A DNA stretch of 64,000 nucleotides. Source: Mycobacterium kiyosense (lineage in GTDB: Bacteria > Actinomycetota > Actinomycetes > Mycobacteriales > Mycobacteriaceae). The position numbers were made by a program, and so were the translations under genes. Below are positions 34,882 to 45,600 of this stretch, one piece after another. Location of the stretch: the NCBI GenBank assembly GCA_021654635.1, contig AP025179.1:2852001-2916000 (forward strand), written 5' to 3'. The notes under the pieces are model-generated. The model was not told the origin of the DNA, searched no databases, and saw only the letters and a program-made list of their open reading frames with translations. How positions within the stretch are numbered: position 1 is the first letter of the stretch; the number at the start of each line of letters is the position of its first letter.

Positions 34882-35442
34882 GTGGCGGCCGTGAATCCCT
34901 TACGCGTGTATTCCGCCGTCGCGCTGGCAGCGACAGCGCTGCTCCTGCCGTTCGTCGGGCCGGGAACGGCGAATGCCGCCGCCACCTGCCCCACCGCCGC
35001 GCCGCCGAGCGGCGGAACGCCCGACTGGACCCTGGCCGGGACCACCGGCAGCGTCGCGGTCACCGGATCGACCGATACGGCCGCTCCGCGGGTGACCGTG
35101 ACCGCACCGTTCAGCGTGAGCCAGACCCAGGTGCAGACGCTGCACGCCGGAGACGGACCCGTCGTCCCGGCTACGGCCAGGGTCAACGTCTGCTACATGG
35201 GCGTCAACGGACGCGACGGCTCGGTGTTCGACAGCAGCTATGAACGGGGCGCACCGGTCGCCTTCCCACTCAACGGGGTGGTGCCCGGCTTCCAGAAGGC
35301 CATCGCCGGACAGAAGGTCGGATCCACCGTGGGTGTCGCGATGACCTCCGCCGACGGCTACCCGAACGGTCAGCCCAGCGCCGGGATCCAGCCGGGCGAC
35401 TCGCTCATCTTCGCGATCAAGATTCTCGACTCGTCCGGCTGA
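34882..35442 (+). CDS. secreted FKBP-type peptidyl-prolyl isomerase
   Basis: A 186-residue exported FKBP. Signal peptide at residues 4-34 (VYSAVALAATALLLPFVGPG; cleavage ANA-AA). The C-terminal 100 residues form the FKBP domain: VNVCYMGVNGRDGSVFDSSY, VVPGFQKAIAGQKVGSTV and PGDSLIFAIKILD. It would assist folding of proteins outside the membrane. Starts GTG 34882 and GTG 34891 are both possible; the second places the signal peptide more typically. It begins a run of plus-strand genes. Confidence 0.87.
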   Translation: MAAVNPLRVYSAVALAATALLLPFVGPGTANAAATCPTAAPPSGGTPDWTLAGTTGSVAVTGSTDTAAPRVTVTAPFSVSQTQVQTLHAGDGPVVPATARVNVCYMGVNGRDGSVFDSSYERGAPVAFPLNGVVPGFQKAIAGQKVGSTVGVAMTSADGYPNGQPSAGIQPGDSLIFAIKILDSSG

Positions 35443-35470
35443 GCTGCGGCAACGAGTCGGCGCCGGACCC

Positions 35471-36463
35471 ATGCTCCGGGTCGTCGCGCGCGCCGACCCG
35501 TGGCACGCACGGGTTGCGGCGGCCGGTTTCCGACAGCGGACCACGCGGGTCGGCGAGGTGATGTGGAGTTACGCCGAAGGCCCACCCAGCGGTCCTCCCC
35601 TGGTGCTACTGCATGCCCAGCACATGGACTGGTTCAGCTATAGCCGGGTGCTACCCGCGCTGGCCCCCAACTTCCATGTGTTCGCGGTCGACTACCCGGG
35701 ACACGGTAAAACCGTTGTCCCCGAAGGCTATTCGATGAGCGCCAACCAGATCGGGGCCGATCTGAGCGCCTTCGTCGAAACCGTCGTGACGGCGCCCAGC
35801 TACCTCAGCGGTAATTCCTCGGGCGGCCTGCTCGCCGCCTGGCTGGCGGCGCACCGCCCCGAGTGGGTCCGTGCCGTCATACTCGAGGACCCGCCGCTGT
35901 TCTCGGCCGAATATCCGCGCATCCGGACGACGATCGCCGACCGATCCTTTGCCACCTGCGCCAATGCGGTCCGCGACGGCGTCGACGACTTCCTGCTGTA
36001 CTGGATCCACGCCAACCGGTCCTTCTTCACCCGAAACGTCGCGCCCGGATCAGCCGTCCTGCTCACGCAGCTGGTCAAGCTCAACCGGCGAGCGCATCCT
36101 GGTCAACCGGTGGACATCGGGCTGCTGCCGAACGACACCGTGCGGCTATTCCTGCGCGGCATGGACCAATACGACCCCCGTTTCGGCGCCGCCTTCCACG
36201 ATGGCAGCTGGAACGCCGGCTTCGACCATGCCGAGGCGCTCGCCCGGATCCGCTGCCCCGCCCTGCTGGTTCAGGCCGACTTCGCCGTCCTCGCCGACGG
36301 CACCCTCGACGGCGCAATGACCCGTGACGACGCGAACCGGGCCCTTTCCCTGCTCGCTGCCGGGGAATATCGCAAGGTCGACACTGGCCACGTGGTGCAC
36401 CTGGCGGCTCCGAAGACCTACCTGGCAATGGCCGGCAACTTCTTCCGGCGTCTCACCGAATGA
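35471..36463 (+). CDS. alpha/beta hydrolase
   Basis: A 330-residue alpha/beta-hydrolase. The oxyanion strand (PPLVLLHAQHMDWFSYSRVL), the nucleophile elbow GNSSGG (GxSxG) and the late His in TGHVVHLAAP are visible; the acid is probably Asp in LLVQADFAVLADG. A cap domain lies at about residues 150-250. Substrate unknown. There is no signal peptide. It follows the FKBP gene by 28 bases. Confidence 0.87.
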   Translation: MLRVVARADPWHARVAAAGFRQRTTRVGEVMWSYAEGPPSGPPLVLLHAQHMDWFSYSRVLPALAPNFHVFAVDYPGHGKTVVPEGYSMSANQIGADLSAFVETVVTAPSYLSGNSSGGLLAAWLAAHRPEWVRAVILEDPPLFSAEYPRIRTTIADRSFATCANAVRDGVDDFLLYWIHANRSFFTRNVAPGSAVLLTQLVKLNRRAHPGQPVDIGLLPNDTVRLFLRGMDQYDPRFGAAFHDGSWNAGFDHAEALARIRCPALLVQADFAVLADGTLDGAMTRDDANRALSLLAAGEYRKVDTGHVVHLAAPKTYLAMAGNFFRRLTE

Positions 36464-36627
36464 GGCCACCTCGGGTCGAGGACCGATACGTTCCCACCTC
36501 CTCCCGCCGTCGCAACCACAGCCTGAGAAGGGCATTGGCCGAAAACCGTACCAATCGGGCGCACAATGAAGCCGGCGAACTGCGCAGAACGAGTTCAGGG
36601 AGCCCCCGGCGACCTTATCCTTACCTC

Positions 36628-37581
36628 GTGTCCTGGCATGTGGACCCGCGGCCGTCTGCGCGGCAATGGCATCTGATCGGTTTGATCGGATACCTCAGCA
36701 TGCTCGGTATCTACGCGCTGGGTGCAGCGCACTACGAGGTCGCCAAACACGACACCCGGCTGCATTGGTTGCTGGGGAGCGCGGCGGTCCTCGCCGTGCT
36801 CGGCGCGTCGATCGGGTGGCTACGCGGTTTCCAGGACCGCCGTGCCCTGCTCATCGTGTGGCCGTGGGTAGCGCTTGTCACCACGCTCGTCGTCGGATTG
36901 GTGCAGCCTTACGCCACCCGGGACTACCCCGGCACCATCACGATCAACTTCGCCTTCCTGGGCCTGACGCGGCCACGCTGGCGTTCCCTGGCCCTGCTGC
37001 CAATCGCCGTTCCGGCGTTGGTGATAGGCGGCGCCAGGCAACTACCCGGTGCATGGCCCAATGTGATCTTGACCGCGATCATGTGGGTTCTGGTCGCCGA
37101 AGTACCTGCCTGGCTCATTTCCCAGCTGGAACAGCAGAGCGCCCTGCTGCGCAAGGTCGCCCAGACCGATGCGCTCACCCAACTCCTGGACCGCAGCACG
37201 CTGGGGCCCCAGCTTTCGATGCATGCCGGCGAATCGACCGTGGTGCTGCTCGATCTCGACAACTTCAAGCGCTACAACGACCGTTACGGCCACGAGGCCG
37301 GCGACGAACTTCTGGTGGCGTTCGCCGACGCACTGCGCTGGTCGGTCCGCAAAGACGACGTGGTGTTCCGCATCGGCGGTGACGAGTTCCTGCTGATGCT
37401 CGTCAACGCCGATCGGGCGCAGGCCGAGCACGTCGTCGCACGGCTTCGCGATCATTGGGACGAAGTGAGTGGCAGCGTGGGCTTCAGTGCCGGGATCGCC
37501 GCGGGTGAGCGGGACCTGTTGCGGCTCGCCGACGAGCACATGTATGCGGCCAAGCGATCCCGCACGCTGAGTGCCGACTAG
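36628..37581 (+). CDS. membrane-bound GGDEF protein (diguanylate cyclase)
   Basis: A 317-residue protein. Six hydrophobic helices occupy residues 12-165 or so, followed by a linking helix (LISQLEQQSALLRKVAQTDA) and a GGDEF domain with an intact catalytic loop (FRIGGDEFLLML) and the substrate-site block DLDNFKRYNDRYGHEAGD. It should make cyclic di-GMP from GTP. No I-site RxxD is evident at the expected place. GTG 36628 starts just before the first helix. The sensing membrane part is not of a family I recognise. Confidence 0.87.
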   Translation: MSWHVDPRPSARQWHLIGLIGYLSMLGIYALGAAHYEVAKHDTRLHWLLGSAAVLAVLGASIGWLRGFQDRRALLIVWPWVALVTTLVVGLVQPYATRDYPGTITINFAFLGLTRPRWRSLALLPIAVPALVIGGARQLPGAWPNVILTAIMWVLVAEVPAWLISQLEQQSALLRKVAQTDALTQLLDRSTLGPQLSMHAGESTVVLLDLDNFKRYNDRYGHEAGDELLVAFADALRWSVRKDDVVFRIGGDEFLLMLVNADRAQAEHVVARLRDHWDEVSGSVGFSAGIAAGERDLLRLADEHMYAAKRSRTLSAD

Positions 37582-37808
37582 CGGCTGACCCGGAAGCGCT
37601 TCACCCGCGATGTCGTCCCCGACGCCAATTCGATTTGGCTCCTTGGCAATTGGAGGTGCGCGGCCAGCACCCTGAGCACCGCGTCGTTGGCCTTTCCGTC
37701 GATCGCCCGTTCGCGGACGTAGATGGTCAGCTCCCCGTCGGCATCGACCTCGACCAGCGGGCCCTTGCGGCTGCCGGGCTTGACCTTGACGACGACCGTG
37801 TCCGTCAT
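37578..37808 (-). CDS. DUF167 / YggU-family protein
   Basis: A 76-residue protein that matches the YggU fold: VVVKVKPGSRKGPLVE, LTIYVRERAIDGKANDAVL and a final GTTSRVKRFRV. The family is conserved but its function is unknown. Its stop overlaps the end of the GGDEF gene by four bases on the opposite strand. Confidence 0.9.
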   Translation of the reverse strand: MTDTVVVKVKPGSRKGPLVEVDADGELTIYVRERAIDGKANDAVLRVLAAHLQLPRSQIELASGTTSRVKRFRVSR

Positions 37809-37887
37809 ACCGGAAGGCTAGCCGCCGCCCAGCGACCCGGGGCCCACGCGGTTAGGCTTGCGCTGTATCGAGGGACGGGAGCAGTCG

Positions 37888-38811
37888 GTGACATCTGCAG
37901 GTTCAGCGCGATCCGAGGGTGACAGTTGGGATCTCGCCTCCAGCGTCGGAGCGACCGCGACGATGGTGGCGGCATCTCGGGCGCTGGCGTCCAGCGAACC
38001 GGATCCCCTGCTCGACGATCCATTCGCCGACCCGCTGGTGCGTGCCGTGGGGCATCCGTTCTTCGTTCGCATGCTCGACGGCGAGATACCGCTCGAAGAC
38101 TCCGAGATGCCTTTCACCTACCAGCAGCGACGTGAGCAGATCACCGTCCGCACCCGGTTCTTCGACGATTTCTTCCGCGCCGCGACCGATGCCGGCATCC
38201 GCCAGGCCGTCATCTTGGCCGCCGGGCTCGACGCCCGCGCGTACCGCCTGAACTGGCCCGCGGGCACGGTGGTGTTCGAGGTCGACCAGCCCGACGTCAT
38301 CAACTTCAAGAGCGTCACGCTGGCCCAGATCGGTGCCGAACCGACCGCCGAGCGCCGTCCGGTCGGCGTCGACCTGCGCGATGACTGGCCGGAGGCGTTG
38401 CGGGACAACATGTTCGACGCATCCGAACCGACCGCCTGGATCGCCGAGGGGTTGCTGCCCTACCTGCCGCCGGAAGCCCAGGACCGGCTGCTCGACCACA
38501 TCACCGCACTCAGCGCGCCGGGCAGCCGGATGGCAACGGAGAACATCACCGACATGAGTGTGTTCACCGACGAGCGGGCGCGCGCTATGCGCAGCGGCTG
38601 GCGCAAGCACGGACTGGACATAGACGTCGCCGAACTCGTGTGGCTCGGTCCCCGGCGGCCGGCCGGCGAGCACCTGGAGGCCAGCGGCTGGACGGTGACC
38701 CGCTACCCCACCGAGCAGGTCTACGACCGGTACGGCTTCGCGATGCCGGACAACGAGATCCTTGCCGCGTTCCGCAATGCGGTCGGTTACCTCAGCGCCG
38801 AATTGGGTTGA
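37888..38811 (+). CDS. SAM-dependent methyltransferase (mycobacterial TIGR00027 type)
   Basis: A 307-residue protein of the large mycobacterial methyltransferase family. The N-terminus [20 protein letters not shown] is diagnostic; the SAM site is [20 protein letters not shown] with acidic VFEVDQPDV, then [11 protein letters not shown]. Members resemble leucine carboxyl methyltransferases; substrates are mostly unknown. GTG 37888 was chosen because the family N-terminus follows within ten residues. Confidence 0.9.
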   Translation: MTSAGSARSEGDSWDLASSVGATATMVAASRALASSEPDPLLDDPFADPLVRAVGHPFFVRMLDGEIPLEDSEMPFTYQQRREQITVRTRFFDDFFRAATDAGIRQAVILAAGLDARAYRLNWPAGTVVFEVDQPDVINFKSVTLAQIGAEPTAERRPVGVDLRDDWPEALRDNMFDASEPTAWIAEGLLPYLPPEAQDRLLDHITALSAPGSRMATENITDMSVFTDERARAMRSGWRKHGLDIDVAELVWLGPRRPAGEHLEASGWTVTRYPTEQVYDRYGFAMPDNEILAAFRNAVGYLSAELG

Positions 38812-38865
38812 TCGCGGGAAGTGGGTATCCCCGTCCACAGCCGTAACGGACGAGGAGGAATGAAC

Positions 38866-39714
38866 ATGAGTAATGTCCCGTCAATCACCCTGAACGACGG
38901 GAACGCCATCCCGCAGCTGGGCTTCGGCGTCTTCCAGATCAAACCGGCCGAGACGGCGGCCGCAGTGCGGTCCGCGCTCGAGGTGGGTTACCGGCACATC
39001 GACACCGCGCAGATGTACGGAAACGAAAAGGACGTCGGGCAAGGGATCCGCGACGCAGGCCTCGACCGCGCCGAGGTGTTCGTGACCAGCAAGCTCAACA
39101 ACGGCTTCCACCGCCCCGACGATGCACGTCGCGCGTTCGAGGACACGCTGAGCGCGCTGGGTTCGGACTACGTCGACCTGTTCTTGATCCACTGGCCGCT
39201 GCCGACGCTCTACGACGGCGATTTCGTCTCCACCTGGATCACGCTGGAGGAATTCGCCAAGGAAGGACGCGCCCGCAGCATCGGCGTCTCGAACTTCCAG
39301 CCGGCACATCTGGACCAACTGGCCGCCCGATCGCAGACGGTCCCCGCCGTCAACCAGATCGAGGCGCACCCGTACTTCGCCAACGACGAGGTCCGCGCCT
39401 ACGACATCGAACACGGCATCGCGACCGAAGCGTGGTCCCCGATCGCCCAAGGCAAGGTCCTCGACGATCAAGTGATCGCCGGCATCGCCAAGGCGACCGG
39501 CAAAACGGCAGCGCAGGTGGTGTTGCGCTGGCACATCCAGCGCGGCGACATCGTGTTCCCGAAATCGGTGAGCCCCGAACGCATGAGAGAGAATTTCGAG
39601 ATCTTCGACTTCGAGCTGTCCGGGGACGACATGGCCGCCATCAGCGGCCTGGACCGCGGCGAGGACGGACGCAACGGGCCGCACCCGGACACGTTCGACT
39701 ACATCCCCGACTGA
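38866..39714 (+). CDS. aldo/keto reductase
   Basis: A 282-residue AKR with a complete catalytic tetrad: Asp in YRHIDTAQ, Tyr in QMYGNEK, Lys in FVTSKLNN and His in FLIHWPLP. NADPH-binding elements include SIGVSNFQP and FPKSVSPERMRENF. It reduces aldehydes or ketones. GAGGAGG lies seven bases before ATG 38866, which favours this start over ATG 38860. It follows the methyltransferase by 54 bases. Confidence 0.92.
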   Translation: MSNVPSITLNDGNAIPQLGFGVFQIKPAETAAAVRSALEVGYRHIDTAQMYGNEKDVGQGIRDAGLDRAEVFVTSKLNNGFHRPDDARRAFEDTLSALGSDYVDLFLIHWPLPTLYDGDFVSTWITLEEFAKEGRARSIGVSNFQPAHLDQLAARSQTVPAVNQIEAHPYFANDEVRAYDIEHGIATEAWSPIAQGKVLDDQVIAGIAKATGKTAAQVVLRWHIQRGDIVFPKSVSPERMRENFEIFDFELSGDDMAAISGLDRGEDGRNGPHPDTFDYIPD

Positions 39715-39733
39715 GCCCGCGGGGTTCAGCGGC

Positions 39734-40978
39734 TTAGGCCTGCGGACCCGCCGGCGGCGTCGACGGCGGCCAGGTCGTCCCCGGCAGGGCATCCCCGGGA
39801 TCGCCGTGTTCACCACGCGACAACGGCACCCACTGTTCGGAGGGCGCCGGCTGCTTCGACGACGGGAAGTCGCGCAGTTTGCCCGACGGCTTGGCGTCCC
39901 ATTGGGCGAACGTCAGCGGAGTCTGCAGCCATGCGTGCAGCAGGTTGTACACGGCCTCCAGAGAATCCATGTGGGTGCGCTCCCAGCCGTGGCTGCCGTC
40001 GAGGCCGAAGCCGACCAGCGCAGCCCGGGTTTCCGCGCCGGCCTCGATGGCGGCGGCGGCGTCGGACCGGTAGTAGCGGAACACATCCCGGGCGAACGGG
40101 ATACCACGTTCGGCGGCGAGCCGGCACAACTTGCGGGTCAGGTGGTAGTCGAACGGGCCGTGCATGTCGGCCATCGGAATGGTCACCCCGTCTTCCCGGG
40201 AGAGCTGGCCGGGAGCGCACACCGCGTTGTCCACCGAGACCAGCTCGGCGACGTCGTCGGGCAGCCCGTGACTGGCGCCGTGGCCAACCTCCTCGGTGAT
40301 GGTGACCATGATGGTGGTCCGGTGCGGCAGCACCACCTTGTTCTCGGAGAAGTTCTTGGCCAGGGTCAGTGCGACCGCCACCCCCGCCTTCCCGTCCAGG
40401 TGGCGGGACACGATGAAGCCGTCCGCGGTGAGTTCGGGGCTGGTGATCAACGCGACGAAGTCGCCGACGTTCAGTCCCAGCCGGACCAGATCGTCCCGCG
40501 AGCTCACCCGCCGGTCCACCCGAACCTCGACGTGGTCCCAGTCGGTGGGCTGGGTGTCGATCTCGTCGCCGAACGCGTGCCCGCTGGCCTTGAGCGGCAG
40601 CACCGTGCCCGTGATGAACTCCTCGGGGTCGTCGATGAAGATCCGCACCCGGGCGCCGGCGGCGAACCGGGCCGAGAAGGTGCCCACCGGCACCAGTTCG
40701 AGGCGCCCGTTGTCCTTGAGCCGGCGCACCATGCAGCCGATGGTGTCCGCGTGCACCACCAGCGCACGATCCGTCGTCTTGGACTTCCCGGCCAGCTCGG
40801 CGGTCAACGCACCGCGGCGGGTCAGCGAGAAGGGCACGCCGAAGTCGTCCAGGGTGTCGCCGATCAGCTGCATCACCGCGTCGGTGCGCCCCGACGGGCT
40901 CGGTGTCTGCAGCAACGCGAGCAGCGTGTCGATCATCCACGCGCGATCGGCTTCGGCCATGGCCGCTTCTTGGCCCAC
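39734..40978 (-). CDS. M42-family metallopeptidase (NAGGN osmoprotectant-associated type)
   Basis: A 414-residue protein of the M42/M18-like zinc aminopeptidase fold. Metal ligands: His and Asp in VVHADTIGCMV, Asp in SRHLDGKAGVAV, Glu pair in VTITEEVGHGA, Asp in ELVSVDNAVCAP. The pattern is that of the peptidase found with the N-acetylglutaminylglutamine amide osmoprotectant genes. Those genes are not seen in this window. GTG 40978 is preferred over ATG 40960 because AAGGGAG lies six bases upstream. The C-terminal 30 residues are Pro-rich. Confidence 0.87.
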   Translation of the reverse strand: MGQEAAMAEADRAWMIDTLLALLQTPSPSGRTDAVMQLIGDTLDDFGVPFSLTRRGALTAELAGKSKTTDRALVVHADTIGCMVRRLKDNGRLELVPVGTFSARFAAGARVRIFIDDPEEFITGTVLPLKASGHAFGDEIDTQPTDWDHVEVRVDRRVSSRDDLVRLGLNVGDFVALITSPELTADGFIVSRHLDGKAGVAVALTLAKNFSENKVVLPHRTTIMVTITEEVGHGASHGLPDDVAELVSVDNAVCAPGQLSREDGVTIPMADMHGPFDYHLTRKLCRLAAERGIPFARDVFRYYRSDAAAAIEAGAETRAALVGFGLDGSHGWERTHMDSLEAVYNLLHAWLQTPLTFAQWDAKPSGKLRDFPSSKQPAPSEQWVPLSRGEHGDPGDALPGTTWPPSTPPAGPQA

Positions 40979-41060
40979 AGAGCTCCCTTTCAACCCAATG
41001 TTCGAACGTGTTCCGGCCTCGCCCGGAATCGCGTTCAACCTACTCAGTCGCCCTGGACGG

Positions 41061-42578
41061 TTACTGTCGGCCCCGGTTGGAGTTGGGCGCCTGGCGCCAC
41101 TCCCGCTCGAACGGCAACCGCCACGCATTGGGCGCGATCAACTGGTGGATGGCGTTGGGCCCCCAGGTTCCCGGCTGGTACATCTTGGCCGGCGGCGGGT
41201 CGTCGAGCAGGTCCTGCGAACGCTCCCATAGCGATTCGATGCCCTCGGCAGTGGTGAACAGTGTGTGGTCGCCGCGCATCGCATCCAGGATCAGCCGCTC
41301 ATAGGCCTCCAGCACGTCGACGACGGTGTCCACTTCCTGCGAGGAGAACTGCATCGACAGTTTGTCCAGCTTCATCCCCGGCCCGGGCCGCTTGCCGTAG
41401 AACGACAGCGAGACCTTCGAGTTGTCGGCGAGGTCGAACGTGAGGTGGTCGGGGCCCTGCGTACCGACCCCCGATCCGGGCGGGAACATGGTGCGAGGCG
41501 CCTCTTTGAACGCGATCGAGATGATGCGGATACCTTCGGCCATTTTCTTGCCGGTGCGCAGATAGATCGGGACGCCGGCCCACCGCCAGTTGTCGATGCC
41601 GACCTTGAGCGCGATGAACGTTTCGGTGTCGGAGTCCTTGGCCACGCCCTTCTCCTTGCGGTAACCGGCGTACTGGCCGCGCACCACGTTGGACGTTTTC
41701 ACCGGCAGCATCGAGCGGAACACCTTGTTCTTCTCTTCGCTGATGGCGTACGGCTCGAGCGCCGTCGGCGGTTCCATCACCACGAACGCCATCACCTGAA
41801 ACAGGTGGGTCACCACCATGTCCTTGTAGGCGCCGGTGTTCTCGTAGAAGTTGGCCCGTTCGTCGAGCCCGAGGGTCTCCGGGATGTCGATCTGGATGTG
41901 GTCGATGAAGTTGCGGTTCCAGATGGGTTCGAACAAACCGTTGGCGAAACGGAACGCCAGGATGTTCTGCGCCGCCTCCTTGCCCAGGAAATGGTCGATG
42001 CGGAAGATCTGGGATTCCTCGAAGGTTTCGTGCACGAAATCGTTGAGCGCGACGGCGCTTTCCAAGTCGGTGCCGAACGGCTTTTCCATCACCACTCGCG
42101 AGCGTTCCACCAGATTGGCCTCGCGCAGCATGGTGATCACGTCACGCGCCGCCTTCGGCGGCACGGAAAGGTAATGCAGGCGGCGCACATTGGGTCCGAG
42201 GTTCTTTTCGGCCTGCGCAACCGCCTCGGCCAGTGCCTGCGACCCGGCGCCCTGCGGAACGTAATGGACGATTCTGGCGAAATCCTCCCACTGGTCGGCG
42301 TTGAGCTTGTGGGTGCCGAACGACTCGATCGCGTGCTTGGCGATCTTGCGGAACTCGTCGTCGGTGAGATCCTCCAGCGACGTCGCGATGATCTGGATAT
42401 CGGGTGCGAGCTCGGACTGGTCCAGGTAAGCCAGCCCGGGAATCAGCTTGCGTTTCGCCAGATCCCCTGTCGCGCCGAACAACACGATGACGTGCGGGTC
42501 CAGTGCGGCGGTGTCGTGGCGGTGCGGGCGTGCGTCGGTCGCCGGGTAGGAGATTGTCTGGGGTTGTTTGGTGGCCAC
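41061..42578 (-). CDS. zwf: glucose-6-phosphate 1-dehydrogenase
   Basis: A 505-residue enzyme that oxidises glucose-6-phosphate with NADP to 6-phosphogluconolactone, the entry of the pentose phosphate pathway. The nucleotide site is VIVLFGATGDLAKRKLIPGL, the active site is FRIDHFLGKEAAQNILAFRF with the catalytic Lys in VVMEKPFGTDL and His in DHIQID. GTG 42578 begins ATKQPQTISYPAT. The usual partner genes of the pathway (tkt, tal, opcA) are not next to it here. It lies 44 bases after hrpA on the same strand. Confidence 0.95.
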   Translation of the reverse strand: MATKQPQTISYPATDARPHRHDTAALDPHVIVLFGATGDLAKRKLIPGLAYLDQSELAPDIQIIATSLEDLTDDEFRKIAKHAIESFGTHKLNADQWEDFARIVHYVPQGAGSQALAEAVAQAEKNLGPNVRRLHYLSVPPKAARDVITMLREANLVERSRVVMEKPFGTDLESAVALNDFVHETFEESQIFRIDHFLGKEAAQNILAFRFANGLFEPIWNRNFIDHIQIDIPETLGLDERANFYENTGAYKDMVVTHLFQVMAFVVMEPPTALEPYAISEEKNKVFRSMLPVKTSNVVRGQYAGYRKEKGVAKDSDTETFIALKVGIDNWRWAGVPIYLRTGKKMAEGIRIISIAFKEAPRTMFPPGSGVGTQGPDHLTFDLADNSKVSLSFYGKRPGPGMKLDKLSMQFSSQEVDTVVDVLEAYERLILDAMRGDHTLFTTAEGIESLWERSQDLLDDPPPAKMYQPGTWGPNAIHQLIAPNAWRLPFEREWRQAPNSNRGRQ

Positions 42579-42622
42579 CCCGCGATACTTCCATCGCCGC
42601 GCGGTGTCCGCAGCCCTCCGGG

Positions 42623-45600
42623 TCAGATTCGCCCGTGCAGGGCGTCGATGGCCCGCATGACCCGCTGCTCGCTGACCGGTCGAGGAGTGCCGAGTTGCTG
42701 GGCCCACAAGCTCACCCGCAGCTCTTCGATCTGTCGGGCGATGTCCGTTACCTGGTCCGCACCGGCCCAGGCCGGCGGGAGCGCCTGCACCAGTCGGTCG
42801 TAGGCCTCCTGGACGGCGTGTACCCGCTGCATGCGGTCCCGGTCGGCCTGGATCGCCTGGGGCAGCCGGTCGAGGCGGCGGCTGATCGCGGTCAGATAGC
42901 GGGTGAGGTCGCCGAGGTGAGCACGCCCGGTGGCGGTGACGAATCCGGGCGGCAACAACCGGTGGAGCTGGGCGCGGATATCGGCGATCGCCTCCGCTTG
43001 GGCGGCGGTTGGTTCGGCGGGCAGTCGCAGTTCTACCTCCCGCGCGGCGGACAGCACCTTCTCGACGCGGACCACCATGTCGACGGTGGTGGCGGCCAGA
43101 TCCTGCGCGACGCGGTCACGCAGCGACGCGAACTCGTCGCGGGTCCACACCGGCCGCGGGACCAGCGCGTCCGTCGCGGCGTCGGCGCAATCCTCGAGCA
43201 ACGCGGCTACCGACCCGTCGCGGTTGCTGCCCAGCGTCAGCCGGGCACGTGGATCAAGTTGCCGCTCAACGGCTTTCACTGGCGACGGGATGCTGAGTCG
43301 CAGCAGCCGGCGCAGGCCGGGATGGATGGCGCCGCGTTGCTCGACCTCGGTGGCGAAAACGCGCACGTCGACCTCGTTGCCCGCGTCGACGAAGGCGGGA
43401 AACCCCCGCACCGAGCGGCCGGCGACGACGCGCTCGACGACGCGAGGCAACTCCGTCAAGTCGTCGGGCCACTGCCGCAACCCGGAGCGCTCCACGCCGG
43501 CAACCGCGTGGGCGACCGCCGCCCGTGCCGGCGCCGCGAGTTGCTCCTGCAGTGCCCGCAGGTTCTTGCCGCGGGCGACCTCGCTGCCGTCGGCGGACTC
43601 GACGGCGAACGTGACCCGCAGATGCGGCGGCAGCTTGTCCAATGCGAAAGCGTCGATCGGAACCAGAATGCCAGTGCGGCGGCGCAATTCGCGCTGCACC
43701 GACTCCAGCAGCGACGCGCCGGAAGGCTCGATTCCGGCCAGTACCGCGCGCGCCGTGTCGGGTGCGGGAACGAAGTTGCGCCGCAACTCTTTTGGCAGGG
43801 ATCGGATCAGGGCGGTAATCAGTTCCTCACGCAGCGCCGGTACCTGCCAGGCGAATTCGTCGCCGCCGAGGCGGGCCAGCACATCGATCGGTACGTGGAC
43901 GGTGACGCCGTCGTCGTCGGCACCGGGCTCGAAGCGGTAGGTCAGTGGCAGCGCGGCATCACCGGTGCGCCAGGTGTCGGGGCGATCGTCATCACCGGTA
44001 TCGCTGCTGTGCAGCAGATCTTCGCGGGTGAAGGTCAACAGATCCGGGGTCCGGTGCCGCTGCTTCTTCCACCACCCGTCGAAGTGCCGGGCCGAGACGA
44101 CTTCGGCGGGGATGCGGGCGTCGTAGAGCGCGTAGATGTCGTCGTCGCCGACGAGCAGGTCGCGGCGCCGCGCCCGCTCCTCCAGCTCCTCGAGTTCGGC
44201 TCGCAGCCGGGCGTTGTCGGCGAAGAAGTGGTGGCGAGTGTGCCAGTCGCCCTCGACCAGTGCATGGCGGATGAATAATTCGCGCGCGACCGCCGGCTCC
44301 ACGCCCCCGTAACCCACCCGGCGACGCGCGATCAGCGGCAACCCGTACAACGTCACCCGCTCATAGGCCAGCACCTCGCCGCGCTTGGCATCCCAGTGCG
44401 GCTCGCTGTAGGTGCGCTGCACCAGATCGCCGGCGATCCGTTCGACCATCTCCGGTTGGATACGGGCCGCGGTGCGCCCGTATAGGCGGCTGGTCTCCAC
44501 CAGCTCCGCTACCACCACCCAGCGCGGTGGCCGCTTGCCGAGCGCTGACCCGGGCGCAAGGACGAACCGGGCATTACGTGCGCCCAGATACTCGCGCGCA
44601 TCCTCGCGGCGCAATCCCACGTGAGACAGCAATCCGGCCAGCAGCGCCGCGTGGATCTCGGCCTGGCCGGCCGGCTCGTCGGATTCGTGGATGCCGAGGT
44701 CGCGGGCGATCCCGCGCAGCTGCCCGACCAGGTCCTGCCACTCCCGGATACGCAGGTAGTGCAGGAAATCGTTGCGGCACATCCGTCGAAAAGCGCTGCC
44801 GGACAGCTCTTTACGTTGCTCGCGTAGGTGTTGCCAGAGATTGAGGTAGGCGACGAAGTCGGAGTGCTCGTCGGCGAACCGGGCGTGCTTCTGGCGGGCC
44901 GTCTCCTCCCGGTCGACCGGGCGCTCCCGCGGATCCGGGATGGTCAGGGCCGCGGCCAGCACCAGCACCTCGCGCACGCATCCCTCGGTCTGGGCCTGCA
45001 GGATCATCCGGCCCAACCGTGGGTCCACCGGCAGCCGCGCCAGGCGGCGGCCCAGATCGGTGATCGCGCCCTGCCGGTCGAAGGCGCCGAGTTCCTGCAG
45101 CAGCTGCACACCGTCGCGGACGCTGCGCCGGTCCGGGGGGTCCAGAAACGGGAAGTTCTCGATGTCGCCGAGTTGCAGCGCCGCCATCTGCAGCAGCACC
45201 GCGGCGAGGTTGGTGCGCAGGATCTCCGGTTCGGTGTAGCGCGCCCGGGTGCTGAAATCCTGCTCGGAGTAGAGCCGGATGCACACCCCGGGCGCCACCC
45301 GACCGCACCGGCCGGCCCGCTGCGCCGCGGATGCCTGCGAGATCGGTTCGATCGGCAACCGCTGCACCTTCAGCCTGCGGCTGTAGCGCGAGATGCGGGC
45401 GTTGCCGGGGTCGACGACGTAGCGGATCCCGGGCACCGTCAGCGACGTCTCGGCGACATTGGTGGCCAGCACCACCCGGCGCCCGGTATGGGACGCGAAC
45501 ACCTTCTGCTGGTCGGCGGTTGGCAACCGGGCGTAGAGCGGAAGCACTTCAGTGTTTTCCAGATCGGCCAAAGCCTCTGCGGTGTCCCGGATTTCGCGTT

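Noticed and set aside
39806..41257. Plus-strand frame opposite the M42 peptidase gene
   Set aside because: Shadow frame; the minus strand holds all metal ligands of the peptidase.
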